Source: Bacteroidales bacterium (GTDB lineage: Bacteria; Bacteroidota; Bacteroidia; Bacteroidales; UBA10428). From it: DNA of 64,000 bases. The position numbers and the translations under genes were made by a program. Below the pieces are notes generated by a model. That model was given only the letters and a program-made list of their open reading frames with translations, was not told the DNA's origin and ran no database searches. The stretch is from the NCBI GenBank assembly GCA_016928305.1, contig JAFGKY010000066.1, positions 1-64,000 of the forward strand. Direction: 5' to 3'. Shown here piece after piece: positions 26,190 to 37,400 of the stretch (its first letter is position 1; each line of letters begins with the position of its first letter).

Positions 26190-28463
26190 ATGAAACAAAC
26201 CAACCATCCGTTGTTCGACTTCCTTGATTCCAGTTCTGAACTTACCGGAGAAGAAAGGCTCTGGAAAGCCTGCAAGCCGACTTCGATAAAAGAAGAGCAG
26301 GGCGATATCCTCGTAACCCTTCCCTTTCAGAAGCTTCAATGCTCCAATGATATCACGCCTGACCTGAAAGCGGAAAGGAAGGAATATGGCCTGCGGATCA
26401 GGGCTTATGGGAAAAAGATCATAAGGGTTTCGATCGGTTTCGGACTGCCGGATATACCTGACTCTCCGATGTTGAATCTCCATCCGGATCTGAAGCAGAC
26501 GGCATTAAAAGCAGAAAGATCATCAACTGAGTGGATTATACGGGATAAGCCGGGGCAGCTGAAGGCAAAATTCGATCTCCGTGAGCCTGTTGTCGATCAC
26601 TGGAGTGATCTGCTTCCCGAACCGCAGGAAACGATCGTTGCCTCCTTTTTTCCGGACGGCATGAAAGAAATTAAGATAAGCGCATACGACCAGTTCTTCC
26701 CGTCCCGTCAGAATGCCTTTGCCCTGGCCTGTATAGAAAGGAAGGAGCAAAACCACAGGGCAACAATTTCCTTTTCGGCAGAACACGATGAAGCTTTTGC
26801 CGGCACAGGAGAACGCTTTACCAAAATGGATTTGGCGGGGCACACCTTTCAGCTGGAAAACCAGGACGGGCAGGGCGTCAATAACCGACGGACATACAAG
26901 AACATACCCTTCTATATTTCAAGCCGGATGTATGGCTTGTTCATGCATACTTCAGCGCATACTAAGTTCTCACTGGCTGACCATTCAACACGTTCGGTGC
27001 AGCTGATGACAGAACAGCCCAGGATTGATTTATTTCTTTTTAGTGGTGATAGTATTGAAGAAATCCTGTATCAATACCGCCAGGTAACCGGGTTCCCGTC
27101 TGTTCCGCCAACCTGGAGTTATGGCACATGGATGAGCCGTATGTCGTATTTCTCAGCCGAAGAAGTTAACACGATATGCGCACGTCTGCGTAAAGAGGAC
27201 TTCCCCTGCGATGTCATCCATCTCGACACAGGATGGTTCCGCACCGACTGGCTGTGCGAATGGAAGTTCAATCCCAGGCGGTTTCCCGATCCAAAGAAAT
27301 TCATTTCCGATCTTAAAAAAGACGGCTTTAAGGTGAGTCTCTGGCAAATGCCCTACATCGCCGAAAAAGCCGAGCAGCATGACGAAGCAAAAGCCAATAA
27401 ATATATAGCCCCGTTGAAAAAAAACAAGGAACAGGGAGGATCGAATTTCTCTTCCCTTGGCTATGCCGGAACGATTGATTTCACATATCCAAAGGCGGTT
27501 GAATGGTATAAAAACCTGCTGAAGGAATTGCTTAAGATGGGCGTGACCTGCATAAAAACAGATTTTGGCGAAGATATCCATATGGATGCCGATTATCATG
27601 GCATGGATGCTGATCTGCTGCATAATATATACGCACTGCTATATCAGAAAGCGGCCTTTGAGATCACAAAAGAGATAACCGGGGAAGGTATTATCTGGGC
27701 CCGGGCCGGGTGGGCCGGTTGCCAGCGCTATCCCCTCCACTGGGGAGGGGATGCTGCCTGCACCTGGGATGGCATGGCAGGTTCGTTAAAAGGAGGGTTG
27801 CATCTGGGATTATCAGGATTCGGTTTCTGGAGTCATGATGTCCCGGGTTTTCATGGTGTTCCGGATTTCATGAATTCAGTGATACCTGATGATTTGTATA
27901 TCCGGTGGACTCAATTCGGCGTGTTTACCTCGCATATGCGCTATCATGGCACATCGAAGCGGGAGCCTTATGAATATCCTTCCATTTCAGCAATCGTGAG
28001 GAAGTGGCTTAAACTGCGGTATGCCTTGATTCCCTACCTGGTTGAACAGGGAAGAAAAGTATCAGAGAGCGGATTCCCTGTACTGAGAGCTTTGATATTC
28101 CATCATCCTGATGACAGGATATGCTGGCATATTCACGATCAGTATTACTTCGGTGATGATTTCCTGGTTGCTCCTGTGATGAATTCAGATAGCAAACGCG
28201 ATGTCTATCTTCCGGAGGGAAAATGGATCAATTTCTTTTCAGGGCAAATAACGGATGGAGAGAAATGGCTGAAAAACCTGAAAGTCCCGCTGGATAAGAT
28301 GCCCGTTTGGGTCAGGTACGGCGCTAACATTCCTTTTTATCCTCTTCCTGTAAAATCGACTGATGATATGGATTTGGGTAAAGTTGTGAAGATAAAGTTC
28401 GACAAAGGATTTAAGGGAATCGGGAAAACGCTGGTGGGAGAAGTAACGGGATTGGGACGATGA
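26190..28463 (+). CDS. GH31 alpha-xylosidase-like enzyme
   Basis: 757 residues without a signal peptide (starts MKQTNHPLFDFLD), so cytoplasmic. N-terminal sandwich, then a TIM barrel with TWSYGTWMSRMSYF, and nucleophile D458 in KTDFGED, followed by acid/base D521 in GGDAACTWDGM. The TWMSRMSYF and KTDFGE sequences match the YicI-like alpha-xylosidase branch better than alpha-glucosidases. It would release alpha-xylose from short oligosaccharides after import. Co-transcribed with the GH2 gene. Substrate assignment is by sequence pattern only. Confidence 0.9.
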   Translation: MKQTNHPLFDFLDSSSELTGEERLWKACKPTSIKEEQGDILVTLPFQKLQCSNDITPDLKAERKEYGLRIRAYGKKIIRVSIGFGLPDIPDSPMLNLHPDLKQTALKAERSSTEWIIRDKPGQLKAKFDLREPVVDHWSDLLPEPQETIVASFFPDGMKEIKISAYDQFFPSRQNAFALACIERKEQNHRATISFSAEHDEAFAGTGERFTKMDLAGHTFQLENQDGQGVNNRRTYKNIPFYISSRMYGLFMHTSAHTKFSLADHSTRSVQLMTEQPRIDLFLFSGDSIEEILYQYRQVTGFPSVPPTWSYGTWMSRMSYFSAEEVNTICARLRKEDFPCDVIHLDTGWFRTDWLCEWKFNPRRFPDPKKFISDLKKDGFKVSLWQMPYIAEKAEQHDEAKANKYIAPLKKNKEQGGSNFSSLGYAGTIDFTYPKAVEWYKNLLKELLKMGVTCIKTDFGEDIHMDADYHGMDADLLHNIYALLYQKAAFEITKEITGEGIIWARAGWAGCQRYPLHWGGDAACTWDGMAGSLKGGLHLGLSGFGFWSHDVPGFHGVPDFMNSVIPDDLYIRWTQFGVFTSHMRYHGTSKREPYEYPSISAIVRKWLKLRYALIPYLVEQGRKVSESGFPVLRALIFHHPDDRICWHIHDQYYFGDDFLVAPVMNSDSKRDVYLPEGKWINFFSGQITDGEKWLKNLKVPLDKMPVWVRYGANIPFYPLPVKSTDDMDLGKVVKIKFDKGFKGIGKTLVGEVTGLGR

Positions 28464-28477
28464 GAGGGAGAAGGAAA

Positions 28478-28523
28478 GCCCCGGAGGGGCGACATATTGG
28501 TAACCCCGGGCTTCAGCCCGGGG
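28478..28523. repeat. Two consecutive GC-rich hairpins after the GH31 gene
   Basis: GCCCC-GGA-GGGGC at 28478-28490, and CCCCGGGC-TTCA-GCCCGGGG at 28504-28523 (perfect 8-bp stem) followed by AAAA. The first one recurs exactly at 23701. A REP-type unit that may also protect or end the GH2-GH31 transcript. Confidence 0.75.
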
Positions 28524-28616
28524 AAAACAGCAGTGCAAAAAGCGCTACAAGCAGAACCTAACGATAAGCATTAGCCATTTATGCAGCGAAACCAAATCAA
28601 AGCTTTTTCCGTGAAC

Positions 28617-28656
28617 CAAATCATCAAATCATCTAATCAGCAAATCAATAAATATT
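28617..28656. repeat. Octamer leader tract CAAATCAT, five units, before a start codon
   Basis: CAAATCAT, CAAATCAT, CTAATCAG, CAAATCAA, TAAATATT in 8-bp phase; one base later comes the ATG at 28658. The RhaT gene has the same unit and the same phase on the other strand. Confidence 0.85.
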
Positions 28657-28657
28657 C

Positions 28658-29719
28658 ATGACCTGGAAAACAAACTGGGAAGCATCAAAAAGGCATTACA
28701 TCGACTGGTGGAACCAAAAAGGTCTTGTCATCAGCATGTGGGAACATCTGGAAAAAGAGGGGGCACCTCATGAAGACATTCCAAAACCGACACCATACAA
28801 AGATGCCAACCAGTTGTATTTTGATCCTAAATGGCGTGCTGAATATCTGCATTATCAGCTCTCGAGAAGTTCGTTTCTGGCTGATATCCCTCCGGTGGCC
28901 AACACACAACTGGGGCCGGGTTCGCTCTCTGCTATTCTAGGGGCTGAACTCGAAGCAACCGACGATACGATCTGGATCAGGCATCGTATCGATTTCGGTG
29001 ATGAATTCAACCTGGATCCGCAAAACAAATGGTGGAAGCTGCATCTCGATCTGCTGAAGGCCTGTAAAGAACAATCACAGGGAAAATATTATGTGGGTTG
29101 CCCCGATTTGGTTGAAGGACTGGACACACTGGCCGGAATGAAGGGGACTGAAAATGTGCTTACCGACATGATACTGCGGCCGGAAATACTCGAACAGCAG
29201 CTGCAGAAAATAAATAATATATATTTCGAGGTCTTTGATCAGATCTATGAAATTATAAACGAAAACGGCGAAATGGCCTTTTGTTATTTCTCTCTCTGGG
29301 CACCGGGAAAAGCCACCAAATTGCAGGCTGATATTTCGGGTATGATCTCCGAAGATGATTTCAGAAGGTTTGCCCTGCCCTATTTACGTGAACAATGCCG
29401 AAGAATTGATTATACCTTGTATCATCTTGATGGTGTTGATGCATTGCGCCATATTGATGCTATCCTGGATATCGAAGAGCTTAATGCGGTTCAATGGACT
29501 CCCGGTGAGGGGAAACCCCAGGGAGGAAATCCGCAATGGTATGGTTTGTACAGAAAAATCCTGTCAAAGGGAAAATCTGTCATGCCCTGCTGGGTGGAAC
29601 CGGATGAACTCAAGCCATTGCTGGATAATGTCGGTCCGCACGGATTGAATATATTAATGCATTTCAAAACCGAAAGAGAAATTGAACAGGCCGTCAGGAT
29701 TGCAGATGAATACAGATGA
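28658..29719 (+). CDS. URO-D superfamily protein without the usual HxC motif
   Basis: 353 residues, cytoplasmic. The overall pattern matches uroporphyrinogen decarboxylase-like TIM barrels found in glycan loci, some of which are annotated as corrinoid methyltransferase-like proteins. In the region where methyltransferase members bind zinc through His-x-Cys, this protein has LYHLDGVD, so Cys is replaced by Asp; a Cys occurs later in MPCWVEPDE. Heme synthesis is unlikely in this setting. It could be a methyltransferase-like enzyme for O-methyl sugars, but that is inference. The next gene, an SSS symporter, starts 33 bp downstream. Confidence 0.72.
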   Translation: MTWKTNWEASKRHYIDWWNQKGLVISMWEHLEKEGAPHEDIPKPTPYKDANQLYFDPKWRAEYLHYQLSRSSFLADIPPVANTQLGPGSLSAILGAELEATDDTIWIRHRIDFGDEFNLDPQNKWWKLHLDLLKACKEQSQGKYYVGCPDLVEGLDTLAGMKGTENVLTDMILRPEILEQQLQKINNIYFEVFDQIYEIINENGEMAFCYFSLWAPGKATKLQADISGMISEDDFRRFALPYLREQCRRIDYTLYHLDGVDALRHIDAILDIEELNAVQWTPGEGKPQGGNPQWYGLYRKILSKGKSVMPCWVEPDELKPLLDNVGPHGLNILMHFKTEREIEQAVRIADEYR

Positions 29720-29752
29720 ACCTTGTAGTATGCCTAATACATTAATTTAACG

Positions 29753-31342
29753 ATGGAAACCATTCACAGCTTTCTTCACCCTGTTGACTTCGTTGTGGTA
29801 ATCGCATACCTGCTTGTACTTATTGGTATTGGTTACTGGGTAAGTTTTATCAAAAAGAAAGATGTAAGCGAAAACCTCTTTCTCGCCGGCCATACATTGG
29901 GCTGGGGCAGCATCGGCTTCACCATGTGGGGCACCAACGTTGGCCCATCCATGCTCCTCGCCTCTGCCAGCATCGGATATTCCACCGGTGTCGTAGCGGG
30001 GAACTTCGGCTGGTATGCTTTTGTGTTTATCTTCCTGCTCGCTGTTGTCTTTGCTCCCCGCTATCTGCATGCCAGGGTGCTTACCCTGCCCGAGTTCATG
30101 GGCAAACGCTTCGGCCCCTCAACCCGTACCATGCTGGCCTGGTATTCGCTGGCAACCATACTCATTTCATGGCTTGCACTGACCCTGTTTGCAGGTTCAA
30201 AACTCATCGGTCAATTTCTTAACCTGCCGATATGGACTTCAGTGTTGCTGCTGGTAGCCATTTCCGCATTTTTTACCGTGGCCGGGGGATTAAAAGCCGT
30301 AGCCTATACCAATGTTTTCCAGATGCTGTTGCTGATCATCGTCTCGCTTGTCCTTACGCTTGCCGGACTGCATAAAGCGGGTGGCATCATGGCGGTATAT
30401 GAAAACACCCCTGCCCATTACTGGAATCTTTTTTTGCCGCTGGATGATGCCAATTACCCTTGGATTGCCATAATATTAGGTTATCCAATCATGGGCGTAT
30501 GGTTCTGGTGCACCGACCAGTCGATGGTACAATCGGTACTTGGCGCAAAAAGTCTGACACAGGGTCAGATGGGTGCAAACTTCACCGGCTGGCTGAAAAT
30601 TCTCGATGTCGCCCTTTTCATCATACCCGGCATAACCTGCTTCGTTCTCTTCCCTAACCTTGCCGATCCCGATGAAGCATACATGACCATGGTAACCCGG
30701 CTGCTGCCGGCCGGGATGACAGGTATGGTGATCGCGGTGCTCATCGCCGCACTGATCAGCACCATCGATTCAGCGTTAAACTCACTGAGCACTGTCTTCA
30801 CCATGGACATCTATATTAAAAATTACCGGCCACAAGCATCTCAAAAGGACATTATCAAAATCGGAAGGATCATCACAGTAATAGGAGCCGTTGTTGCAAT
30901 CTTTCTTACCTTGGCGATCGACAGCATCAAAGGGTTAAATCTCTTTGATGTATTTCAGTCAGTGCTTAGTTTCATCGCCCCGCCCATGGCCGTGGTATTC
31001 CTGTTTGGCGTACTCTGGAAAAAAACAACCACCAGGGCGGCCAATGTCATTCTTTCAGCAGGAACAGCTTTCAGCATAGGCACAGGAATCTTTTACCTGT
31101 GGGTATTTCCGCAAGAGAAATACGATTTCTGGCCGCACTTTTTGCTGTTGTCCTTTTACATTTTCGTAATATTGTCTTTTGTGGCCTTTGCAGTCTCATA
31201 TTTTGACAAGAAAGCAGCTGATAAGGATCAAAACTCCTTAAGTTACGGAAATCTGCCCAAACCGGCAAAGAAAGTATGGTTGGCCTGGGTTTTGCTGATC
31301 ATTACTATGATTATGCTGTATATATTGTTCAACGGACATTAG
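29753..31342 (+). CDS. Sodium:solute symporter (SSS family), sugar type
   Basis: 529 residues with about fourteen membrane segments, LeuT-like fold. Family marks: FLAGHTLGWGSIGFTMWGTNVG in the first helices, PEFMGKRFGPSTR after helix 3, and GGLKAVAYTNVFQ in helix 5-6; LISTIDSALNSLSTVFTMD holds the Ser/Asp residues around the second sodium site. The SGLT-like look suggests sugar uptake with sodium. It lies between the URO-D-like gene and a LacZ-type GH2 gene, so it may take up their product. Confidence 0.9.
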   Translation: METIHSFLHPVDFVVVIAYLLVLIGIGYWVSFIKKKDVSENLFLAGHTLGWGSIGFTMWGTNVGPSMLLASASIGYSTGVVAGNFGWYAFVFIFLLAVVFAPRYLHARVLTLPEFMGKRFGPSTRTMLAWYSLATILISWLALTLFAGSKLIGQFLNLPIWTSVLLLVAISAFFTVAGGLKAVAYTNVFQMLLLIIVSLVLTLAGLHKAGGIMAVYENTPAHYWNLFLPLDDANYPWIAIILGYPIMGVWFWCTDQSMVQSVLGAKSLTQGQMGANFTGWLKILDVALFIIPGITCFVLFPNLADPDEAYMTMVTRLLPAGMTGMVIAVLIAALISTIDSALNSLSTVFTMDIYIKNYRPQASQKDIIKIGRIITVIGAVVAIFLTLAIDSIKGLNLFDVFQSVLSFIAPPMAVVFLFGVLWKKTTTRAANVILSAGTAFSIGTGIFYLWVFPQEKYDFWPHFLLLSFYIFVILSFVAFAVSYFDKKAADKDQNSLSYGNLPKPAKKVWLAWVLLIITMIMLYILFNGH

Positions 31343-31389
31343 AAAGAACCGCAAAAGAACAGAAAAGTTTTACCATGAAAGTTGTATAC

Positions 31390-31417
31390 AGTGACAAGTG
31401 ACCAGTGACGAGTGACG
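31390..31417. repeat. Heptamer tract AGTGACN, four units
   Basis: AGTGACA, AGTGACC, AGTGACG, AGTGACG. The reverse complement CGTCACT occurs again at 42539. Confidence 0.8.
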
Positions 31418-31424
31418 AAAATGA

Positions 31425-34779
<3,355 letters not shown>

Positions 34780-34781
<2 letters not shown>

Positions 34782-34833
34782 CACCTCACCCCTGCCCCTC
34801 TCCTGAAGGAGAGGGATACAGGGATAAGGTGTT
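34780..34833. terminator. Bidirectional terminator-like repeat between GH2 and T9SS-protein genes
   Basis: Inner stem CCCTCTCC-TGAA-GGAGAGGG (34796-34815) lies within outer arms AACACCT and AGGTGTT. It fills the whole gap between two converging genes. The CCTCACCCCTGC part is a dispersed repeat; interrupted copies occur at 37170 and 37390. Confidence 0.7.
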
Positions 34834-36558
34834 TTACCGCGCCACCACAAACCTGCTTGTTGTTTTTGCTGTTCCATTCGTTAAATAACACATATACACC
34901 CCATTCTGAAGGCCTGAAAGATCAAGTCTGATCTGGTTTTTTCCCTGCAACCGATAGCCGAGATCATTATAACTGGCTACCTGACCCTTCATATCATAGA
35001 TGTATAAAACCATGTTACCAGGCATTTCAAGCTGAAACCTGACAGTTGCTATAGTTGAAACAGGATTGGGATATATAAACAAATCGCCTTTAAATATGTC
35101 ATTGTCAACAATACCTGTAGCATCGCCAGCAATAAAACTGATGCAATTACCATAGGCAGTATCCGCACTGTTGACAGCCCATGCCCTGGCATAATAGGTT
35201 TGACCTGTTACAAGTCCTGTCAGCGTTACCGAATAGCTTCCTGTTCCTGATCCGGAAGATATTGAATTGGCATCAACAGTCGGATTATAAAATTCAGCCC
35301 ATGCCATTCCCCTTGATGTTACGGCCGCACCGCCGTCTTCGATAACATTGCCCTGAATGGTCGCCCCTGAAGATGAACTGCTACCTGAAAATACCGTAAC
35401 TACCGTTGGAATCCTTACGATACCATTAGTAATGCACCATGATTCCTTTACTGCTTTCCGGATGATATCTCCCTCTATATATTGTATCAGCATGTTATAC
35501 GCAACGGCCGTTGCAACGTCCGTTGGGGTTGATTGGAAAAATAAGGATTTAAGCCTGGCCTTGATAAAACGATATGTAGTAACGAGTTCATTGTTTTTAT
35601 AAGCCAGGGCTATACTTTTTAACGAGCTTTTTCTGGATGAAGAAGTATCTTCCATCATACTTGAAAAATATATCAATGTTCTGTATATACGTGTGTCAAT
35701 GCTGTCGATGAAGTATGCATCATCCGGATCGAGAGGTCCGTAACTGTCCATACAACTATCCACATCCTGGCAAAATGCTTCAAAATCCTGATCATTCACC
35801 CCTGCCTCGTTCATGGAAAGCAAATATCCGGGATAGGTAGTTTGCACGACGTCGTATGTGGTACTGCCATCCGACCGGTGCCTTTTGATAACCGCCAGCC
35901 TGAATTGATCACCCCTTAAATTCTCAAGGCCCTGAGCCATGGACATATCTGCATTTATATTAATAATACTGTCATAAGGTGTATCATCCAATTCATCCAA
36001 TGCATCATCCATATAATCATGAAATTCTGCTTCTTCAAATTCATAAGTATTTAAAACGGTTTCCAGTGTATCCATAAAGGCTTCAATGTACACATCGTCA
36101 AAACCAAAGGCGTTCAAAGCAAACATAAACCAGGGGTATTTTCCGAGGATTTGGAATGCTGAATTATCGGCCATGTCAGCATATGCAGTAGTTTTAAGCA
36201 ACCGGACAAATTCTCCCATACTGTATTCACAAGAATCTTTTGTTCCATCATCATAGGTCATTAGAGCTTTTCCATGTCGTTTCCCATGAACCATTTCAAC
36301 CACTTCAGTGAATCCTTTGTTCCCATTCTTAATAGTGACCATACCATGCCATTGTCCCTCCCAATCACGAGGGCCGGTGGTAGAAACCTCGTGACGCCCG
36401 ACATAATATTTTTCCTGAAAAACACCTTTACTTATCTCCTTTATTGTAGGTTCCGGTTGATAATCAGCTTGTCCTATAAGTAAAAGGACAAAAAAACCCA
36501 ATGCTGTTATGGACAGTATAAATTGCCATAATGTTTTTTTATTCCGATTCGTTTTCAT
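34834..36558 (-). CDS. Secreted protein of unknown function with type IX secretion tail
   Basis: 574 residues. N-terminal signal or anchor segment (FILSITALGFFVLLLIG). A MORN-like stretch (EMVHGKRHGKALMTYDDGT) follows at about 88-106, then an acidic helical region with many Asp, a fibronectin-like segment (SGTGSYSVTLTGLVTGQTYYARAW, split here as SGTGSYSVTLTG and QTYYARAWAVN) and a C-terminal sorting domain beginning FIYPNPVSTIATV. It would be carried through the outer membrane by the type IX machinery and anchored or released. Its start overlaps the end of the upstream membrane-protein gene by 20 bp. No enzyme motif recognised. Confidence 0.75.
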   Translation of the reverse strand: MKTNRNKKTLWQFILSITALGFFVLLLIGQADYQPEPTIKEISKGVFQEKYYVGRHEVSTTGPRDWEGQWHGMVTIKNGNKGFTEVVEMVHGKRHGKALMTYDDGTKDSCEYSMGEFVRLLKTTAYADMADNSAFQILGKYPWFMFALNAFGFDDVYIEAFMDTLETVLNTYEFEEAEFHDYMDDALDELDDTPYDSIININADMSMAQGLENLRGDQFRLAVIKRHRSDGSTTYDVVQTTYPGYLLSMNEAGVNDQDFEAFCQDVDSCMDSYGPLDPDDAYFIDSIDTRIYRTLIYFSSMMEDTSSSRKSSLKSIALAYKNNELVTTYRFIKARLKSLFFQSTPTDVATAVAYNMLIQYIEGDIIRKAVKESWCITNGIVRIPTVVTVFSGSSSSSGATIQGNVIEDGGAAVTSRGMAWAEFYNPTVDANSISSGSGTGSYSVTLTGLVTGQTYYARAWAVNSADTAYGNCISFIAGDATGIVDNDIFKGDLFIYPNPVSTIATVRFQLEMPGNMVLYIYDMKGQVASYNDLGYRLQGKNQIRLDLSGLQNGVYMCYLTNGTAKTTSRFVVAR

Positions 36559-37024
36559 GATTATGGATTTTAACTATTTTAATTCCGATGATAATTCCGG
36601 CAAAAAGCCCTGCTGTTTCCACAGCTAAATCGCATATACAAAAAGTCCCTTTCACAATCCCTGCATACTGAAAAAATTCATAGCCCAGGACAAGAACAGG
36701 TATAGTGCCCATCCAGCAGTATCGCAACCACGATTTACTTCCTGCCCAGATCCCGGTAATCAGTAATGCATAAGCAAATGCAAATAATCCGTCGGGCAGA
36801 GAAAATACAAACCAATCAGGAAGAAGCAGGGAAGAAAGAGAATAATTTCTGGCAAGGTGGAGCCACTTGCCTAACCCTGCAGCACGGATCCAGTCAAAGA
36901 AAATAAATTCTGAAGTCCTGAATAAAATGTAAATCACTCCCCCACACAACAGGGCAAGGGCAGGCAGACAGATGTATAATCCATTGGAATAATGTGATGG
37001 AAGGAATGAGAGTTGTTTATTCAT
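36539..37024 (-). CDS. Membrane protein, VanZ-like pattern
   Basis: About 161 residues from MNKQLSF at 37024; a longer frame to 37090 exists but adds no recognisable sequence. Four to five membrane helices; the segments WFVFSLPDGLFAFAYALL and GYEFFQYAGIVKGTFCICDL are the kind seen in VanZ-like small membrane proteins. Overlaps the T9SS-protein gene by 20 bp and so is probably translated with it. Function unknown. Confidence 0.65.
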   Translation of the reverse strand: MNKQLSFLPSHYSNGLYICLPALALLCGGVIYILFRTSEFIFFDWIRAAGLGKWLHLARNYSLSSLLLPDWFVFSLPDGLFAFAYALLITGIWAGSKSWLRYCWMGTIPVLVLGYEFFQYAGIVKGTFCICDLAVETAGLFAGIIIGIKIVKIHNHENESE

Positions 37025-37169
37025 AAAAAGCAAGGTCATTATAATTTGGAGGGAATTAGCTCCAAAAAAAAATGATCTATTTAAAAACAAAATACGAAAA
37101 AAATTTTAAACAGCAAATAGCGAATTTCAAGAAATTCAAATTTCTACAAATCAGCAAAGGCCTGCAGAC

Positions 37170-37209
37170 CTCACCCCTGCCTGCACGGCAGGCAAGGCTG
37201 CCCCTCTCC
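37170..37209. repeat. Dispersed CCTCACCCCTGC repeat split by a 21-bp palindrome
   Basis: The unit is CCTCACCCC ... TGCCCCTCTCC as at 34785. Here a 21-bp piece (37178-37198, TGCCTGCACGGCAGGCA plus AGGC) sits in the middle and duplicates TGC. Confidence 0.7.
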
Positions 37210-37344
37210 ATTAGGAAAGTGAAAATGCATCAAATTCAACCATTTTTTATAGCTTTATCGTTGGAAAACACTCCAAATAAATTCAATACAAAATCAAAAA
37301 ATTATTTTATATACACAAATCCTATTTTGTACTTCTTCCCCCTC

Positions 37345-37400
37345 TCTTTCAGGCATTGCTTCGCCGGAGCTGCGCAAAGGCGAAGAGGAGTGCAGGGGTG
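37345..37400. repeat. Inverted dispersed repeat split by a CTTCGCC/GGCGAAG palindrome
   Basis: On the minus strand the same repeat (CCTCACCCCTGC ... GAAAGAGAGGGGG) is interrupted by an insert with arms CTTCGCC (37359-37365) and GGCGAAG (37379-37385). The GH106 gene begins inside its right end. Confidence 0.65.

Noticed and set aside
28658..29719. Heme-pathway uroporphyrinogen decarboxylase (hemE)
   Set aside because: Neighbours are sugar genes and the sequence differs from HemE in its start and active-site region.
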